The notes: generated from the sequence alone by a model not told the origin. 64,000 bases of DNA from DATKMK01 sp035541895 (GCA_035541895.1 DATKMK010000049.1:1-64000); one strand, 5' to 3'; positions 17,447-27,591 are shown, numbered from the stretch's first letter. Numbers and translations: made by a program.

Positions 17447-18679
17447 ATGAAGTGCATGAGTGTGTGTCGTCCAAATTCGGCAAGCGGCTCGAGCCAGCCG
17501 CGGCCACCGTCAGCGCGCCTCGCCAGCCGTCTCATCCGGGCCAGTCTGTTCGCGATGATCGCGTTTGCCGTCGGTTGCCAAGACCGCAACGTCGAGGCGA
17601 AGAAAGCCGGTGAAGCGAATCCGAGCGAAGTGCGGCTCAGCCCCGAGTTGCTGGCGGGCGGACAAATCAAAGTGGAGCCCGTGCTGGCCACGGTCGAGCC
17701 CATTGTCGTACGCACTTCGGGCAAGGGGGGCTTCAACGAAGATCGGTTGAGCTACGTCTCGTCGCCGTTGGTCGGCCGTGTGGTCGAGGTTCGTGCCCGC
17801 GCGGGGGATCACGTCGAGACCGGACAACTGCTCGCCGTCATCGATAGCCCCGAGTTGGGCGCAGCATCGTCCGAGTTCGTCAAGGCCCGAGCCGATCTCC
17901 TCTTGGCCGAGCGAAGCTATCAGTTGGCGAAGGAACTCTCCGCGGCCAAGGCGATGGCGAAGAAAGACTATCAAAAGGCGGAAGACGAGTTCGTGAAAGC
18001 CACCGCCGATCTTCGTCGCACGCGTGAGCGATTGGTTTCGCTCGGCGTGCCTGAGGCCGATCTCGATCGGTCGCTGGACGCGCTGCACGTCCGTTCGCAG
18101 TTCAATCTCACGGCGCCGATCGCCGGTACCGTGATCGAACGCACGATGACCCTCGGTCAAAACGTCGGCGCCGAGGCCGGGCAACGCTTGTTCGTCATCG
18201 CCGACCTCAGCACCATTTGGGTCACCGCCGACATTTACGAGAAAGATCTGTCGCTGATCGCGCGCGGCGAAGACGTCGTGGTCCAAACCCCCGCGTGGGC
18301 GAACGAAGAGTTCAAAGGAAAGATCGAGTACATCAGCAACACGGTGGACGCCAATACCCGCACCGTCAAGGTGCGGTGCGCGGTCGACAACCGCGAGCTG
18401 AAACTCAAACCCGACATGTTCGTCACCGCAACCGTGGTGACGCAGGCCAGTACGACGACGTTGAGTGTGCCGTTGGCGGCCGTGCACGGCGAGGGGCTGG
18501 GGCAGTCGTACGTCTTCGTCGCGGTCGCCGACGATCGCTTCGCGCCGCGTCCGATCAAGCTCGGCGACAAGTTCGACGGCCGCGCCGCCGTGGTGTCGGG
18601 ACTCACGACGCAAGATCGCGTCGTGAGCGAAGGGTCGATCTTGCTCAAGGCCGAAGCCGCGCGGCAGTCCAACGGCTAG
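17447..18679 (+). CDS. RND periplasmic adaptor (lipoprotein), system 2
   Basis: 410 residues with an unusually long leader: residues 1-30 are polar, then LIRASLFAMIAFAVGC places a lipobox Cys at 44. A nearby GAGGG supports ATG 17447. The adaptor core shows lipoyl halves SSPLVGRVVEVRARAGDHVE and LTAPIAGTVIERTMTLGQNVG around a coiled-coil hairpin (LLLAERSYQLAKELSAAKAMAKKDYQKAEDEFVKA), then the barrel domain IWVTADIYEKDLSLIARGEDV. It opens the second operon in B-A-C order after a 93-bp gap. Confidence 0.9.
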   Translation: MKCMSVCRPNSASGSSQPRPPSARLASRLIRASLFAMIAFAVGCQDRNVEAKKAGEANPSEVRLSPELLAGGQIKVEPVLATVEPIVVRTSGKGGFNEDRLSYVSSPLVGRVVEVRARAGDHVETGQLLAVIDSPELGAASSEFVKARADLLLAERSYQLAKELSAAKAMAKKDYQKAEDEFVKATADLRRTRERLVSLGVPEADLDRSLDALHVRSQFNLTAPIAGTVIERTMTLGQNVGAEAGQRLFVIADLSTIWVTADIYEKDLSLIARGEDVVVQTPAWANEEFKGKIEYISNTVDANTRTVKVRCAVDNRELKLKPDMFVTATVVTQASTTTLSVPLAAVHGEGLGQSYVFVAVADDRFAPRPIKLGDKFDGRAAVVSGLTTQDRVVSEGSILLKAEAARQSNG

Positions 18680-18700
18680 GCAGCCGCCCCGCCGATTGTC

Positions 18701-21700
18701 ATGATCGATCGCCTGATCGAGTACGCGCTGGAGCAGCGCCTCGTGGTGATGGCGCTGACGATCCTGTTGGTCGGGTGGGGTATCCTCGCGTTCGAGCGCT
18801 TGCCGATCGAGGCGTATCCCGAACTGTCCGACGTGCAGGTTCAGGTGATCACGCTCTTCCCGGGCCATGCCGCCGAGGAGGTCGAGAAGTTCGTCACCAT
18901 TCCCATCGAAAACGAACTGAACGGCACGCCGCGCCTGACCGCGATCCGGTCGACGTCGATCTTCGGCCTGTCGGTGATTCGCACGGTGTTCGAAGACGGC
19001 ACCGACGACTACTTCGCGCGCCAGCAAGTCCTCGAACGGTTGCAGACCGCGACGCTGCCACCGGGAGTCGACGCCGATCTCGGCCCGCTCAGCGGCTCGA
19101 TCGGCGAGATCCTCCGCTACACGCTCGCCAGCGAGACCATGGACCCGGTGGATTTGAAGGCGTTGGAAGACTGGGTGCTCGAGCGCCGCTTTCGCCAAGT
19201 GCCGGGTGTGGTCGACGTGGTGAGCTGGGGCGGCGGGCTCAAGCAGTATCAAGTGGTCCTCGACCCAACGAAGCTGAAGCAGTACGACTTGAGTTTTCGT
19301 CAGGTCGCCGACGCGCTCGGCGCCAGCAACGCCAACGCCGGCGGCAGCTACATCGCGCAAGGCGACTACGCCTACATGGTGCGCGGCATCGGCTTGCTGT
19401 CCTCGTTGGCGGACATCGACGACGTCGTCGTGGCGGCGCGCGACGGGACCCCGGTGCGTGTGAAGGACATTGGGCACGCGGCGATCGGGCATGCGATTCG
19501 GCTGGGCATCCTGGGGCGCGATCACCAACCCGATCTCGTGCAGGGCATCGTACTGATGCGCAAGGGCGAAAACCCGTCGGCGGTGCTCGATCGTGTCAAA
19601 GCCAAGCTGGACGAGCTGATGCCGATGTTGCCCGCGGGCGTGGCCCTGCAGCCGTACTACGACCGCAGCCATCTCGTGAGCACGACCGTGCGCACGGTCG
19701 AGCGCAATCTCCTCGAGGGCGCGTTGTTGGTGTTCGTCATCCTCGCGCTGTTTCTGGGCAACGTGCGCAGTGCGCTCATCGTGGCCGCCACGATCCCGTT
19801 GTCGCTGTTGTTTGCCTTCACCTGCATGGACCTGCGCGGCATCTCGGCCAATCTGCTGTCGATCGGCGCGATCGACTTCGGCATCATCGTCGACGGCGCC
19901 GTGGTCATGGTCGAGAACATCTATCGCCACCTGACGACCCATCACATCCGCGGCGGACGCGTGCGACCGACCATCTTCACCGCCGCGCGCGAGGTCGGCT
20001 CGCCGATTTTCTTTTCGGTTCTGATCATCATCACCGTGTACTTGCCGATCCTGTTCTTTCAGCGCGTCGAGGGAAAGATGTTCATCCCGATGGCGTCGAC
20101 CATCTGCTTTGCGCTGGCGGGTGCGCTGATGCTGACGCTGACGGTGATTCCGGTGCTGTGCTCCTTTGCGCTGCGAAACCTCGCCGAGGAGCGCGAGAAT
20201 CGGTTGATCGCATGCGCGCAGCGCCTCTACCGACCGGCGCTCGCGTGGTCGTTAGCGCGCCCGCGCGCGACGATCGCCATCGCCGTCACCGCGCTCCTGC
20301 TGAGCTTCGCCATCGTTCCGCTGCTGGGCAGCTCGTTTCTGCCCGAGCTCGACGAAGGCGACATTTGGGTGCGCGCGAAGCTGCCGATCGGCGTCTCGCT
20401 CGAAGGGGCCAATCGGTACGTCGGTCCGATGCGCGCCGCGCTGCTGGCGTTCCCCGAGGTGCGCACGGTGGTGTCGCAGCTCGGATCACCCGACGACGGC
20501 ACCGATCCGAACGGCCCCGACAACGTCGAGTTCTACGTCGCCCTCAAGCCGCGCGAAGAGTGGACCACGGTGCATGCCAAGGATGCGCTGATCGACGCGA
20601 TGACGCAGAAGCTGCAGATCTTTCCCGGCGTCACCTTCAACTTCTCGCAACCGATCAAAGACAATGTGGACGAGGCGATTTCGGGTGTGAAGGGCGAGCT
20701 GTCGATCAAGATCTACGGACCCGACCTCGATGTGCTTCAGCAAAAGGCGGAAGAGATCACCAAGATCCTTGCCGGAGTCGCGGGCGTGCGCGACCTCGAT
20801 TTCGATCATCTCACCGGACAGCCGCAGCTCCGCATCACGGTCGATCGCGAGCAAGCGAACCGGTACGGCATCACCGTCAGCGACGTGCAGGATGCGATCG
20901 AGATCGCGACCGCAGGCAAGAAGGTCTCCGAGATCCTCGAAGGCGAGCGGCGTTTCCCCCTGGTGGTGAAGCTGTCCGGCGCCGACGCGCAGTCGGCCGA
21001 TTATCTGGCGAACTTGTTGGTGCCCAGTCCGAGCGGTGCGCGGATTCCGCTCGGGCAGTTGACGAAGATCGACGCGGGCACCGGATTCGGCCAGATCTTG
21101 CGCGAGGACAACCGCCGGCGGGTCGGGGTCAAGTGGAGCGTGCGCAACCGCGACATGGGCAGCATGGTGGCCGAGGCGCAGAAAAGAGTGGCGGCCAGTG
21201 TCCAGCTACCGGAAGGCTATTCGATGGTGTGGAGCGGCCGGTTCGAAGATCAGCGGCGCGCCATGCGCCGGCTCGAATTGATCGTCCCCGCGGTCATCTT
21301 CATCATTTTCGTGCTGCTGTTCGGAAACTTCAATTCGGTGCGCGATGCCTTGCTGGTGTTGCTCCACGTCCCTTTTGCGTTGATCGGCGGCATCGTGGCG
21401 CTGCTGCTGACCGGCACCGATTTCAGTATCTCGGCCGGAGTCGGGTTCATCTCGCTGTTCGGCGTCGCCGTGCTCAACGGCGTGTTGCTGGTGTCGTACT
21501 TCAACGAACTCTTGCGGCAAGGGCGACCGCTGCGAGCGGCCGTGCTTCACGGCGCCGAGGTGCGATTGCGTCCCGTCTTGATGACCGCGCTGCTGGCGAT
21601 CTTCGGCTTCATGCCGGCCGCGCTCTCGCATGCGATCGGCGCCGAAGTGCAACGCCCGCTGGCGATCGTCGTCATCGGCGGACTGATCTCCGCCACCGTG

Positions 21701-21781
21701 CTGACGTTGCTGGTGCTGCCGACCGCCTATTTGTGGCTCTACGAACGACTCCATGCCCGTGCGGCTGAGGCGCGGCTATGA
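18701..21781 (+). CDS. Heavy-metal RND efflux pump (CzcA-like), system 2
   Basis: 1026 residues beginning MIDRLIEYALEQRLVVMALTILLVGWG, the first membrane helix. TM4 has DFGIIVDGAVVMVEN (Asp about 392), which matches the DFG-x3-DGA-x3-VEN consensus of Co/Zn/Cd-type CzcA pumps. The porter-domain motif QPIKDNVDEAISGVKGELSIKIYGPDLD parallels the same region in system 1. It overlaps the following TolC gene by ATGA. Very long open frames on both strands here are shadows of this gene's codon bias. Confidence 0.94.
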   Translation: MIDRLIEYALEQRLVVMALTILLVGWGILAFERLPIEAYPELSDVQVQVITLFPGHAAEEVEKFVTIPIENELNGTPRLTAIRSTSIFGLSVIRTVFEDGTDDYFARQQVLERLQTATLPPGVDADLGPLSGSIGEILRYTLASETMDPVDLKALEDWVLERRFRQVPGVVDVVSWGGGLKQYQVVLDPTKLKQYDLSFRQVADALGASNANAGGSYIAQGDYAYMVRGIGLLSSLADIDDVVVAARDGTPVRVKDIGHAAIGHAIRLGILGRDHQPDLVQGIVLMRKGENPSAVLDRVKAKLDELMPMLPAGVALQPYYDRSHLVSTTVRTVERNLLEGALLVFVILALFLGNVRSALIVAATIPLSLLFAFTCMDLRGISANLLSIGAIDFGIIVDGAVVMVENIYRHLTTHHIRGGRVRPTIFTAAREVGSPIFFSVLIIITVYLPILFFQRVEGKMFIPMASTICFALAGALMLTLTVIPVLCSFALRNLAEERENRLIACAQRLYRPALAWSLARPRATIAIAVTALLLSFAIVPLLGSSFLPELDEGDIWVRAKLPIGVSLEGANRYVGPMRAALLAFPEVRTVVSQLGSPDDGTDPNGPDNVEFYVALKPREEWTTVHAKDALIDAMTQKLQIFPGVTFNFSQPIKDNVDEAISGVKGELSIKIYGPDLDVLQQKAEEITKILAGVAGVRDLDFDHLTGQPQLRITVDREQANRYGITVSDVQDAIEIATAGKKVSEILEGERRFPLVVKLSGADAQSADYLANLLVPSPSGARIPLGQLTKIDAGTGFGQILREDNRRRVGVKWSVRNRDMGSMVAEAQKRVAASVQLPEGYSMVWSGRFEDQRRAMRRLELIVPAVIFIIFVLLFGNFNSVRDALLVLLHVPFALIGGIVALLLTGTDFSISAGVGFISLFGVAVLNGVLLVSYFNELLRQGRPLRAAVLHGAEVRLRPVLMTALLAIFGFMPAALSHAIGAEVQRPLAIVVIGGLISATVLTLLVLPTAYLWLYERLHARAAEARL

Positions 21782-23052
21782 GCGCGCGCGTGTGCACGTC
21801 GATTGCGGTGCTGCTCGCGATGGCCGGCGCCACCTACGCGGAAACTCCGCCAGCGCGAGCGGTCACGCTTGTCGAGGCCCTGACCCTTCTGGAAGAACAG
21901 AACCCCGATACGCTGGCGGCGCGCTTACAGGTGGCGGAAGCTGAAGCGCAGCGGTTGAGCGTGAAGCTCTATCCCAATCCCTCGTTGAGTTTCGATGTGA
22001 ACAACTTGCCGGTTGGGCGTACCAACCCGCCGGGCCTCGACGTCGGGCAGACGATCGGCGGAACCGTGCGCATCGATCAGCCGCTGGTTTTGTGGGGCAA
22101 GCGAGGGCTGCGCATCGCCGGCGCGGAGCGCGGCATCGCCACGGCGAAGGAAAATGTGCGGGACACGCTGCGGCAGCTCCGCGCCGCGGTGAAGGTGGCG
22201 TTTTTCGATGCCTTGCACGACGAGCGACAACTCGCGTTCGCGCAACAGAATCATGAGCGCTACCAACAGATCGTCTCGCTCAACGAGCGCCGCTTCAAGA
22301 GCGGCGACATCGCCGAAGCCGAGCTTGCCAAGATCCAGCTCGAACAGTTGAAGTACGTCGCGCAGGTGCAGGACGCCGAACGCGCGCTGGCCGAGAGCCG
22401 GCAGTTGCTCGGACGCTTGCTCGGCACCGGCAGCGCGACGGCGGCGAGTGGGCCGTACCTCCCTCCGGCCGTGCAAATCGACGGCGCCGATCTCGTGCAA
22501 GCGGCGATGGAGCAGCGAGCCGATTGGGCCGCAGCGCAGCACGGCCGCGAGCAGGCCGAACTCGCGCTCGCGCTGGCGCGGCGCGAGCGCTATCCCGACA
22601 TCAGCGTCGGGGTCGATTACACCCACAGCGAGTTCGCCGCCAGCGGCGACAATCGCAACGTGATGGGCTTCGGCTTCAGTGTGCCGCTGCCGCTGCTGAA
22701 TCAGAATCAAGGTGAGATCGCCAAGGCCGAGGTCGCCCTGCGCCAAGCCGACAACGCGTTGGCGCGGCTGCGTCTCGACATCGTGCAGGAAGTCGAGACC
22801 GCGCGCGCGGCGTACCAAGCTGCGCGGCGCCTGCAACAGGTGTTCGACAGCGGCTACTTGGCTCGCGCCAAGGTCAGCGTCGACGCCGCCGAGAAGTCCT
22901 ATCGAATCGGCGCCGCGTCGTTGATCGAACTGCTCGACGCCGAGCGCACCTACACCGCTACCGAGACCGAGTACCTCGACAGCGTCCTGGCCGCCCGCTC
23001 GACCTTGACCAACTTGGAAAAGGCGGTCGGCAAAGACCTCGACGGCGAGTGA
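21778..23052 (+). CDS. TolC-family outer-membrane efflux protein (CzcC-like), system 2
   Basis: 424 residues with signal peptide MSARVCTSIAVLLAMAGATYA. The paired efflux repeats start VTLVEALTLLEEQNPDTLAARLQVAEAEAQRL and recur after the middle at ALALARRERYPDISVGVDYTHSEF. The ATG overlaps the pump stop, completing B-A-C order. The helical end (IGAASLIELLDAERTYTATETEYLDSVLAARSTLTNLEKAVG) is typical of CzcC-type channels. Confidence 0.92.
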   Translation: MSARVCTSIAVLLAMAGATYAETPPARAVTLVEALTLLEEQNPDTLAARLQVAEAEAQRLSVKLYPNPSLSFDVNNLPVGRTNPPGLDVGQTIGGTVRIDQPLVLWGKRGLRIAGAERGIATAKENVRDTLRQLRAAVKVAFFDALHDERQLAFAQQNHERYQQIVSLNERRFKSGDIAEAELAKIQLEQLKYVAQVQDAERALAESRQLLGRLLGTGSATAASGPYLPPAVQIDGADLVQAAMEQRADWAAAQHGREQAELALALARRERYPDISVGVDYTHSEFAASGDNRNVMGFGFSVPLPLLNQNQGEIAKAEVALRQADNALARLRLDIVQEVETARAAYQAARRLQQVFDSGYLARAKVSVDAAEKSYRIGAASLIELLDAERTYTATETEYLDSVLAARSTLTNLEKAVGKDLDGE

Positions 23053-23088
23053 AACGGATGAGGCCGCGCCCTAACTCAACCTGACCAT

Positions 23089-23117
23089 ACGCGGCACCCA
23101 TACGCGATATGCCGCGT
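23089..23117. terminator. Possible bidirectional hairpin between convergent genes
   Basis: ACGCGGCA (23089-23096) and TGCCGCGT (23110-23117) form a perfect 8-bp stem with a 13-nt loop between the end of the efflux operon and the end of the OprB-like gene. There is no T-run, so a factor-independent terminator is only possible. The loop contains a 13-mer also found at 53013-53025. Confidence 0.35.
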
Positions 23118-23122
23118 GCATC

Positions 23123-24511
23123 TCAGAAGTCGGTGTGAAACCTGAATCCCGGAATGACGACCGGGCCGCGGTCGCGGTTGTAGCCGGGGTGCCAGATGTA
23201 CTGGAGATCGGCGGCGGCGAAGACGCCGCGCCAGACGTGCGCGGTGTAGTAGCTTTCGATGATGTCTTCGGTCGCGTAGTTGAGCCGCCCGTCGCCGAGC
23301 AGGAATCCGCGACCGCCGAGCGCGAGATATTGGCGGTGGGGATCGGACAGCGCGTTGATCGAGAGCGCCAGGCCGATCTTGTCGTGCTCGCGCTGCCACA
23401 CCGAGCCGTCGAGATCCCCACCGATCGCACCCGACCGGTCGACTTCGGTGAACGCGAACGATTCGTTTTGTCCGTCGCTCCAGCCGAAGCGAGCGAACGC
23501 ACGCACGACGTCGGTGAGCGATTGTTCGACGTTGAGGCCGACGCCGTACTTCGTTCGTCCCGGTTCCCGGTGCGCCTCGATCGTCGGTGCCGCGTCACGC
23601 CCGTCGAGAAACGCGGCGTTGGCTTGACCATAGTTGCCCATGCGCGCGTGGTTCATGTACGCGAGCACGCGCACCACACCCGGGCGCTTGGCGAGCCAGT
23701 CGTGACGGCGCTCGACCTCGAGATTCTCCGACCGCGCTTCACCGATGTGCCAATCGAGATCGATGCCGTTGGCGACGCTGGGCATCAGCGCTTCGGCAAA
23801 GCGCGCGGCCCAATCATGGTCGTCGTATTCGAAAAGGGCGGCGCCGGTGTACCCGCGCGTGTCGGCCGCGAAATCGAATGCGCCGTTGGTATCGACGGTC
23901 CAATTCATGAACTGCAGATGGCTGTCGCTGCCGACGGCGTTGACGTCGAAGAAGTCGACCAGGCCCATCTTGCCGACGCGGATCTCCACGCGGCGCGCGG
24001 GGATACGCGGCGCGAGCGCGAGCGGGCCGCGGGCCTCGTCGACCTCGTCGTCGCTGAGCGGAATGATCTGCCGCAGCATCCCGCGAGCGATGTACGGCTC
24101 CTTGCCGAGATCGGGATTGCGTACGACGTCGAGGTTGCTGAAGCCGCCGAGTCCGAGCGCGTCACTGAGTCCCGACCCGCCGGTGGCTTCGACGTCGAGA
24201 AAGACCTCCGTCGTCTTCGTCACCTGGAAGCCGGTGAACAGCGTGATGACGTACGAGGTCGCGTTTTCCGACTCCCCTTTGAGGCTGTTGGGGCCGCTGT
24301 ACGGGGAGTGAAACTCGGGATGCCACTGGAAGATCACGTTGGTCTGCCCTGAGAGCCAGAGACGACTCGTGTCGGGATGACTGAAAATGGTGAGGGTGTC
24401 CGCTGGCGCCAGCAGACAATGAAGGCCGGCTGGCGCTGTGGACCCGGCGATGCTCGAGTGCGCAACTAGGAACGCTGCCCCCACCAGCAGCGCAAACGCG
24501 CGACGGGACAT
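23123..24511 (-). CDS. Carbohydrate-selective porin, OprB-like
   Basis: 462 residues with signal MSRRAFALLVGAAFLVAHSSIAG. The barrel shows OprB-type features: QTNVIFQWHPEFHSPYSGPNSL near the start, RVEIRVGKMGLVDFFDVNAVGSDSH, QSLTDVVRAFARFGWSDG, and a last strand ending RFHTDF with terminal Phe. Family members passively import sugars, but several OprB-like proteins of non-enteric bacteria have unknown substrates. No sugar genes flank it; it faces the metal-efflux operon, so its role is open. Confidence 0.8.
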   Translation of the reverse strand: MSRRAFALLVGAAFLVAHSSIAGSTAPAGLHCLLAPADTLTIFSHPDTSRLWLSGQTNVIFQWHPEFHSPYSGPNSLKGESENATSYVITLFTGFQVTKTTEVFLDVEATGGSGLSDALGLGGFSNLDVVRNPDLGKEPYIARGMLRQIIPLSDDEVDEARGPLALAPRIPARRVEIRVGKMGLVDFFDVNAVGSDSHLQFMNWTVDTNGAFDFAADTRGYTGAALFEYDDHDWAARFAEALMPSVANGIDLDWHIGEARSENLEVERRHDWLAKRPGVVRVLAYMNHARMGNYGQANAAFLDGRDAAPTIEAHREPGRTKYGVGLNVEQSLTDVVRAFARFGWSDGQNESFAFTEVDRSGAIGGDLDGSVWQREHDKIGLALSINALSDPHRQYLALGGRGFLLGDGRLNYATEDIIESYYTAHVWRGVFAAADLQYIWHPGYNRDRGPVVIPGFRFHTDF

Positions 24512-24752
24512 CCGCCGTTTGTTTCAGCCCAACGCGCGTCAGTCAACGCTCTGCGCGGTACCCGGTAAAGTCGGCACATCCGTTCGGGCGTTCTTCGGTG
24601 CAGGCATCGTCGACCTTTTCCTTCCTTCAATTGGGACGAGGTGTCCACTTTATCGAGGGAGGTTCATGTCCACTCGGTCGGCGCGTTCGGATACTTCTGC
24701 TTCAACGAGAAAACATTCGTGAGCGACGATTGCACATGTTAGCGTCAGCCAC

Positions 24753-26099
24753 ATGGCCGATGCCGATGTGATCATCGTCGGGTTTCGTTGCGCCGGCGCC
24801 CCGCTGGCGCTGGCGCTGCACCGCGCCGGCGTCAAGGTCATCGTCGTCGACGGCGCGCCGTTCTTCACCGACCAGCCGCTTTCAACCCATGCGATCCAGC
24901 CGTACGGCATGAGAATGTTCGACAGGCTCGGGCTCGGCGACGTCGTGCGCAGCCTGGCGCCGCCCAACCGCGCGTTTCGGTTCCAGGTCGAAGACTGCTT
25001 CATGCAGATCGATCTCGAGGGCACCGACCTGGAGTCGCATTCGCCACGGCGATCGAAGCTTGATCCGGCGTTGCAGCAAGCCACGCTCGATGCCGGGGTC
25101 GATGCGCGTGAGCACACGCGTGTCGTCGGATTGCTCAATGACCGTGACCGAGTCGCCGGCGTTCGGGTGAGCAATGGTTGCGGCGAGTCCGAGCTGCGTG
25201 CAGGGTTGGTGGTCGGCGCCGACGGCCGCAACTCGACCATCGCCAAACTGGTCGGCGCGGAAGCGTATCTGCAATCCAGCGCCCGCAATTGCATCTACTG
25301 GAGCTACTTCGAGCAGACCCCGGCGTTCACCAGCGACCCGCGTTACCGATGGGGCGCGTGCATTCACATGGAAGCGGGAGAGACCCGAGCCGTGTTCCAG
25401 ACCGACTCGGGCTTGCTGCTGATGGCCGGCGGCGGTCGCCGCGAGGTGGTCGAACGGTGGCGTGAGGACCCGGAAGGGTCGCTGTGGCAGCATCTGCGGC
25501 GCGGGCGGCTGACCGCGCCCCTGATGGAAGGCACGCGCATGGTCGCCAAGCCGCTGGGCGTGCTGTCGCTGCACTTCTTCATGAAGCGAGCGGTGGGTCC
25601 GGGCTGGGCGCTGGTCGGCGACTCGGGTCTGCACCTCGACCCGACGCCGGGGCTCGGCATCACCGATGCGGTGCGCGATGCCGTCGCGCTGTCTGAAGCG
25701 ATCGTTGCCGGCGGCGATCAGGCGCTCAATCTCTACTGGCGCCGGCGCGACGCCGATTCACTCGGCCTGTACCACTTCGCCGCCGACATGGGTTCGGAGG
25801 ACTACGACAACCCGTTCACGCGCATGATGTTCAAGCGCGCGCAGAACAGCGCGGCGGTCGCGCAGCGCATGTTTCTGATGATGGACCGCCAGCTCCGCCC
25901 GCAAGACATGATCCCGCCTACGACGCTGCTTGGTTGGATGATGGCCGAAACCGTCGCCGGAAATCTTGCACCGTGGTCGTATCTGCGCCGCACGGCCCGC
26001 TTCGGCCGCACCGTGGCTCGCCAGCAGGCGATTCTCGATCGCGCGCTCGCGAAGGCCGACCGCGGTGAGCTGGACACCAGCGTGCCGTCGCTGCAGTGA
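24753..26099 (+). CDS. FAD-dependent monooxygenase (PHBH-like)
   Basis: 448 residues. The N-terminal Rossmann segment is VIIVGFRCAGAPLALALHRAG, a variant of the GxGxxG fingerprint. The DG motif is seen as VGADGRNSTIAKLVGA and the GD motif as LVGDSGLHLDPTPGLGITDAV, the three marks of flavin aromatic hydroxylases and related enzymes. Substrate is not evident; related proteins are annotated as FAD-dependent monooxygenases in lineages rich in catabolic enzymes. It is monocistronic, divergent from the OprB-like gene with 241 bp between them in which I see no clear promoter. Confidence 0.88.
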   Translation: MADADVIIVGFRCAGAPLALALHRAGVKVIVVDGAPFFTDQPLSTHAIQPYGMRMFDRLGLGDVVRSLAPPNRAFRFQVEDCFMQIDLEGTDLESHSPRRSKLDPALQQATLDAGVDAREHTRVVGLLNDRDRVAGVRVSNGCGESELRAGLVVGADGRNSTIAKLVGAEAYLQSSARNCIYWSYFEQTPAFTSDPRYRWGACIHMEAGETRAVFQTDSGLLLMAGGGRREVVERWREDPEGSLWQHLRRGRLTAPLMEGTRMVAKPLGVLSLHFFMKRAVGPGWALVGDSGLHLDPTPGLGITDAVRDAVALSEAIVAGGDQALNLYWRRRDADSLGLYHFAADMGSEDYDNPFTRMMFKRAQNSAAVAQRMFLMMDRQLRPQDMIPPTTLLGWMMAETVAGNLAPWSYLRRTARFGRTVARQQAILDRALAKADRGELDTSVPSLQ

Positions 26100-26172
26100 T
26101 TGAGCAAGCCTGGAAGCGCTGGCTCACGAATCGCGGGACGCCTCTACCCAGCCCTTGCGACTCCGGACGCTT

Positions 26173-27513
26173 CTACGCCGTCGCTTGCTCGCGCTTCGCC
26201 GGCCGCTCGATGCGCACCTTGCTGATGCGGCGGCCGTCGAGCGCGACGACGGTCATCTTGTAGCCGTCGGCGACGATCGCCTCACCGCCTTTGGCGATGC
26301 GCTTGAGGCGGGCGAGCACGAAACCGGCGAGTGTGCTGTAGTCGGTCGTTTCTTCGACCGGTAGCCCGTACTTCTCGTGCAACTCGCTGAGTTGCACCGC
26401 GCCGCGCACCAGCAGCGATCCGTCCGGCAACTCCTGCACGTCGAGCTCCTCGTCGACGTCGAATTCGTCGCGAATCTCGCCGACGATTTCTTCGAGCAAG
26501 TCCTCGATGGTGACCAGGCCGACCACGGTGCCGAACTCGTTCAACACGATCGCCAAATGCAGCCGGCGTAACTGCAGCTCGCGCATCAGATCGCTGATCT
26601 GCATCGAGTCGGGGACGAAATACGCCGGATGCATGACGTCGGCGAGCTTGATCGATGCCGAATGCGCCTGGGCGCGGAACACGTCCTTGACGTGCACGAT
26701 GCCGACGATGTGATCCAGATCGCCGTAGTAGACGGGCACGCGCGAGAACCGCGACTCGATCAAATCCTTCGCCAGCGCGTCGAGTGGGATGTCGGCATTG
26801 ACGGCGTGGATGTCCGATCGCGGGGTCATCACCTCCCGCACCGAGGTGTCGGTGAACTCGAAAATGCTGTGGATCAACTTGCGCTCGGCTTCGTCGAAGA
26901 TGCCGGCTTGCGTGCCTTCATGGACGAGATGTTTCACCTCGTCTTCCGATACGAACGCCTCGCGCACCTGCCCGCCGCCGACCAGTCGCAGCACGATCGA
27001 CGACGACCCGGTGAGGAGACGGATCGCCGGCGATACGATCCACGCGAAGCCGCGGACCATCGGGGCCACCAGACACGCGATTTGTTCGCTGCGATTGAGC
27101 GCGAACGACTTCGGGACCAATTCGCCGATCACCAGCGTGAAGTACGACACGATCAGCACGCTGATGCTCAACCCAGTCACCTCGACCCACGACTGCATCC
27201 ACACCGGCGCCATCGCGTGCAGGATCGGCTGGAAGTAGTCGACGGTGGCGGCGCCGGCGATCACCGAGGCCATTGCCCCCAAGACCGTCGTGCCGATCTG
27301 CACGGCCGCGAGAAACTGCGGCGGATCATCCTTGAGCGCCGCGAGTGCGGTGGCGCCGTGGCGCCGCTCGGCAATGAGCTGGGGAATGCGGCTCCGGCGG
27401 ACGGCAACCAGCGCGATCTCGGATGCCGAGAAGAGTCCGGTCAGGAGGATCAGCGCGGCGATCACCGCGAGCTCAAGCCACATGACATTCACGTTCATCA
27501 CCCCGACCTCCAT
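26173..27513 (-). CDS. CNNM/CorC-HlyC family membrane protein with CBS domains
   Basis: 446 residues. Domain order: DUF21 (CNNM) membrane domain about 10-200 with LFSASEIALVAVRRSRI and LVIGELVPKSFALNR; a CBS pair about 215-335 (VREVMTPRSDI ... HIVGIVHVKDVF, then FGTVVGLVTIEDLLEEIVGEI); and a CorC_HlyC domain about 350-430. Family members are linked to Mg or Co efflux and cation homeostasis in the inner membrane. The older hemolysin name is misleading. Start may be Met 6 (MNVNVMW). Confidence 0.93.
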   Translation of the reverse strand: MEVGVMNVNVMWLELAVIAALILLTGLFSASEIALVAVRRSRIPQLIAERRHGATALAALKDDPPQFLAAVQIGTTVLGAMASVIAGAATVDYFQPILHAMAPVWMQSWVEVTGLSISVLIVSYFTLVIGELVPKSFALNRSEQIACLVAPMVRGFAWIVSPAIRLLTGSSSIVLRLVGGGQVREAFVSEDEVKHLVHEGTQAGIFDEAERKLIHSIFEFTDTSVREVMTPRSDIHAVNADIPLDALAKDLIESRFSRVPVYYGDLDHIVGIVHVKDVFRAQAHSASIKLADVMHPAYFVPDSMQISDLMRELQLRRLHLAIVLNEFGTVVGLVTIEDLLEEIVGEIRDEFDVDEELDVQELPDGSLLVRGAVQLSELHEKYGLPVEETTDYSTLAGFVLARLKRIAKGGEAIVADGYKMTVVALDGRRISKVRIERPAKREQATA

Positions 27514-27591
27514 GGCAGCAGCATACCCGGCCCCCCCGCAGCCGGTCTAGCCGCCGCTCGTCAAGTCGAATCGACGGACCGACAATGCGGT

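Noticed and set aside
17510..19945. A very long reverse-strand open frame (811 codons) across the adaptor and second RND pump
   Set aside because: It is antisense to two clearly real genes, is rich in Arg/His/Gln, and shows no domain; it is produced by GC-rich codon bias.
18217..21768. A 1183-codon plus-strand open frame over the second RND pump
   Set aside because: It is in another frame of the pump gene, Arg/Ala/Gly rich and without domains, whereas the 18701-21781 frame has full RND motifs.
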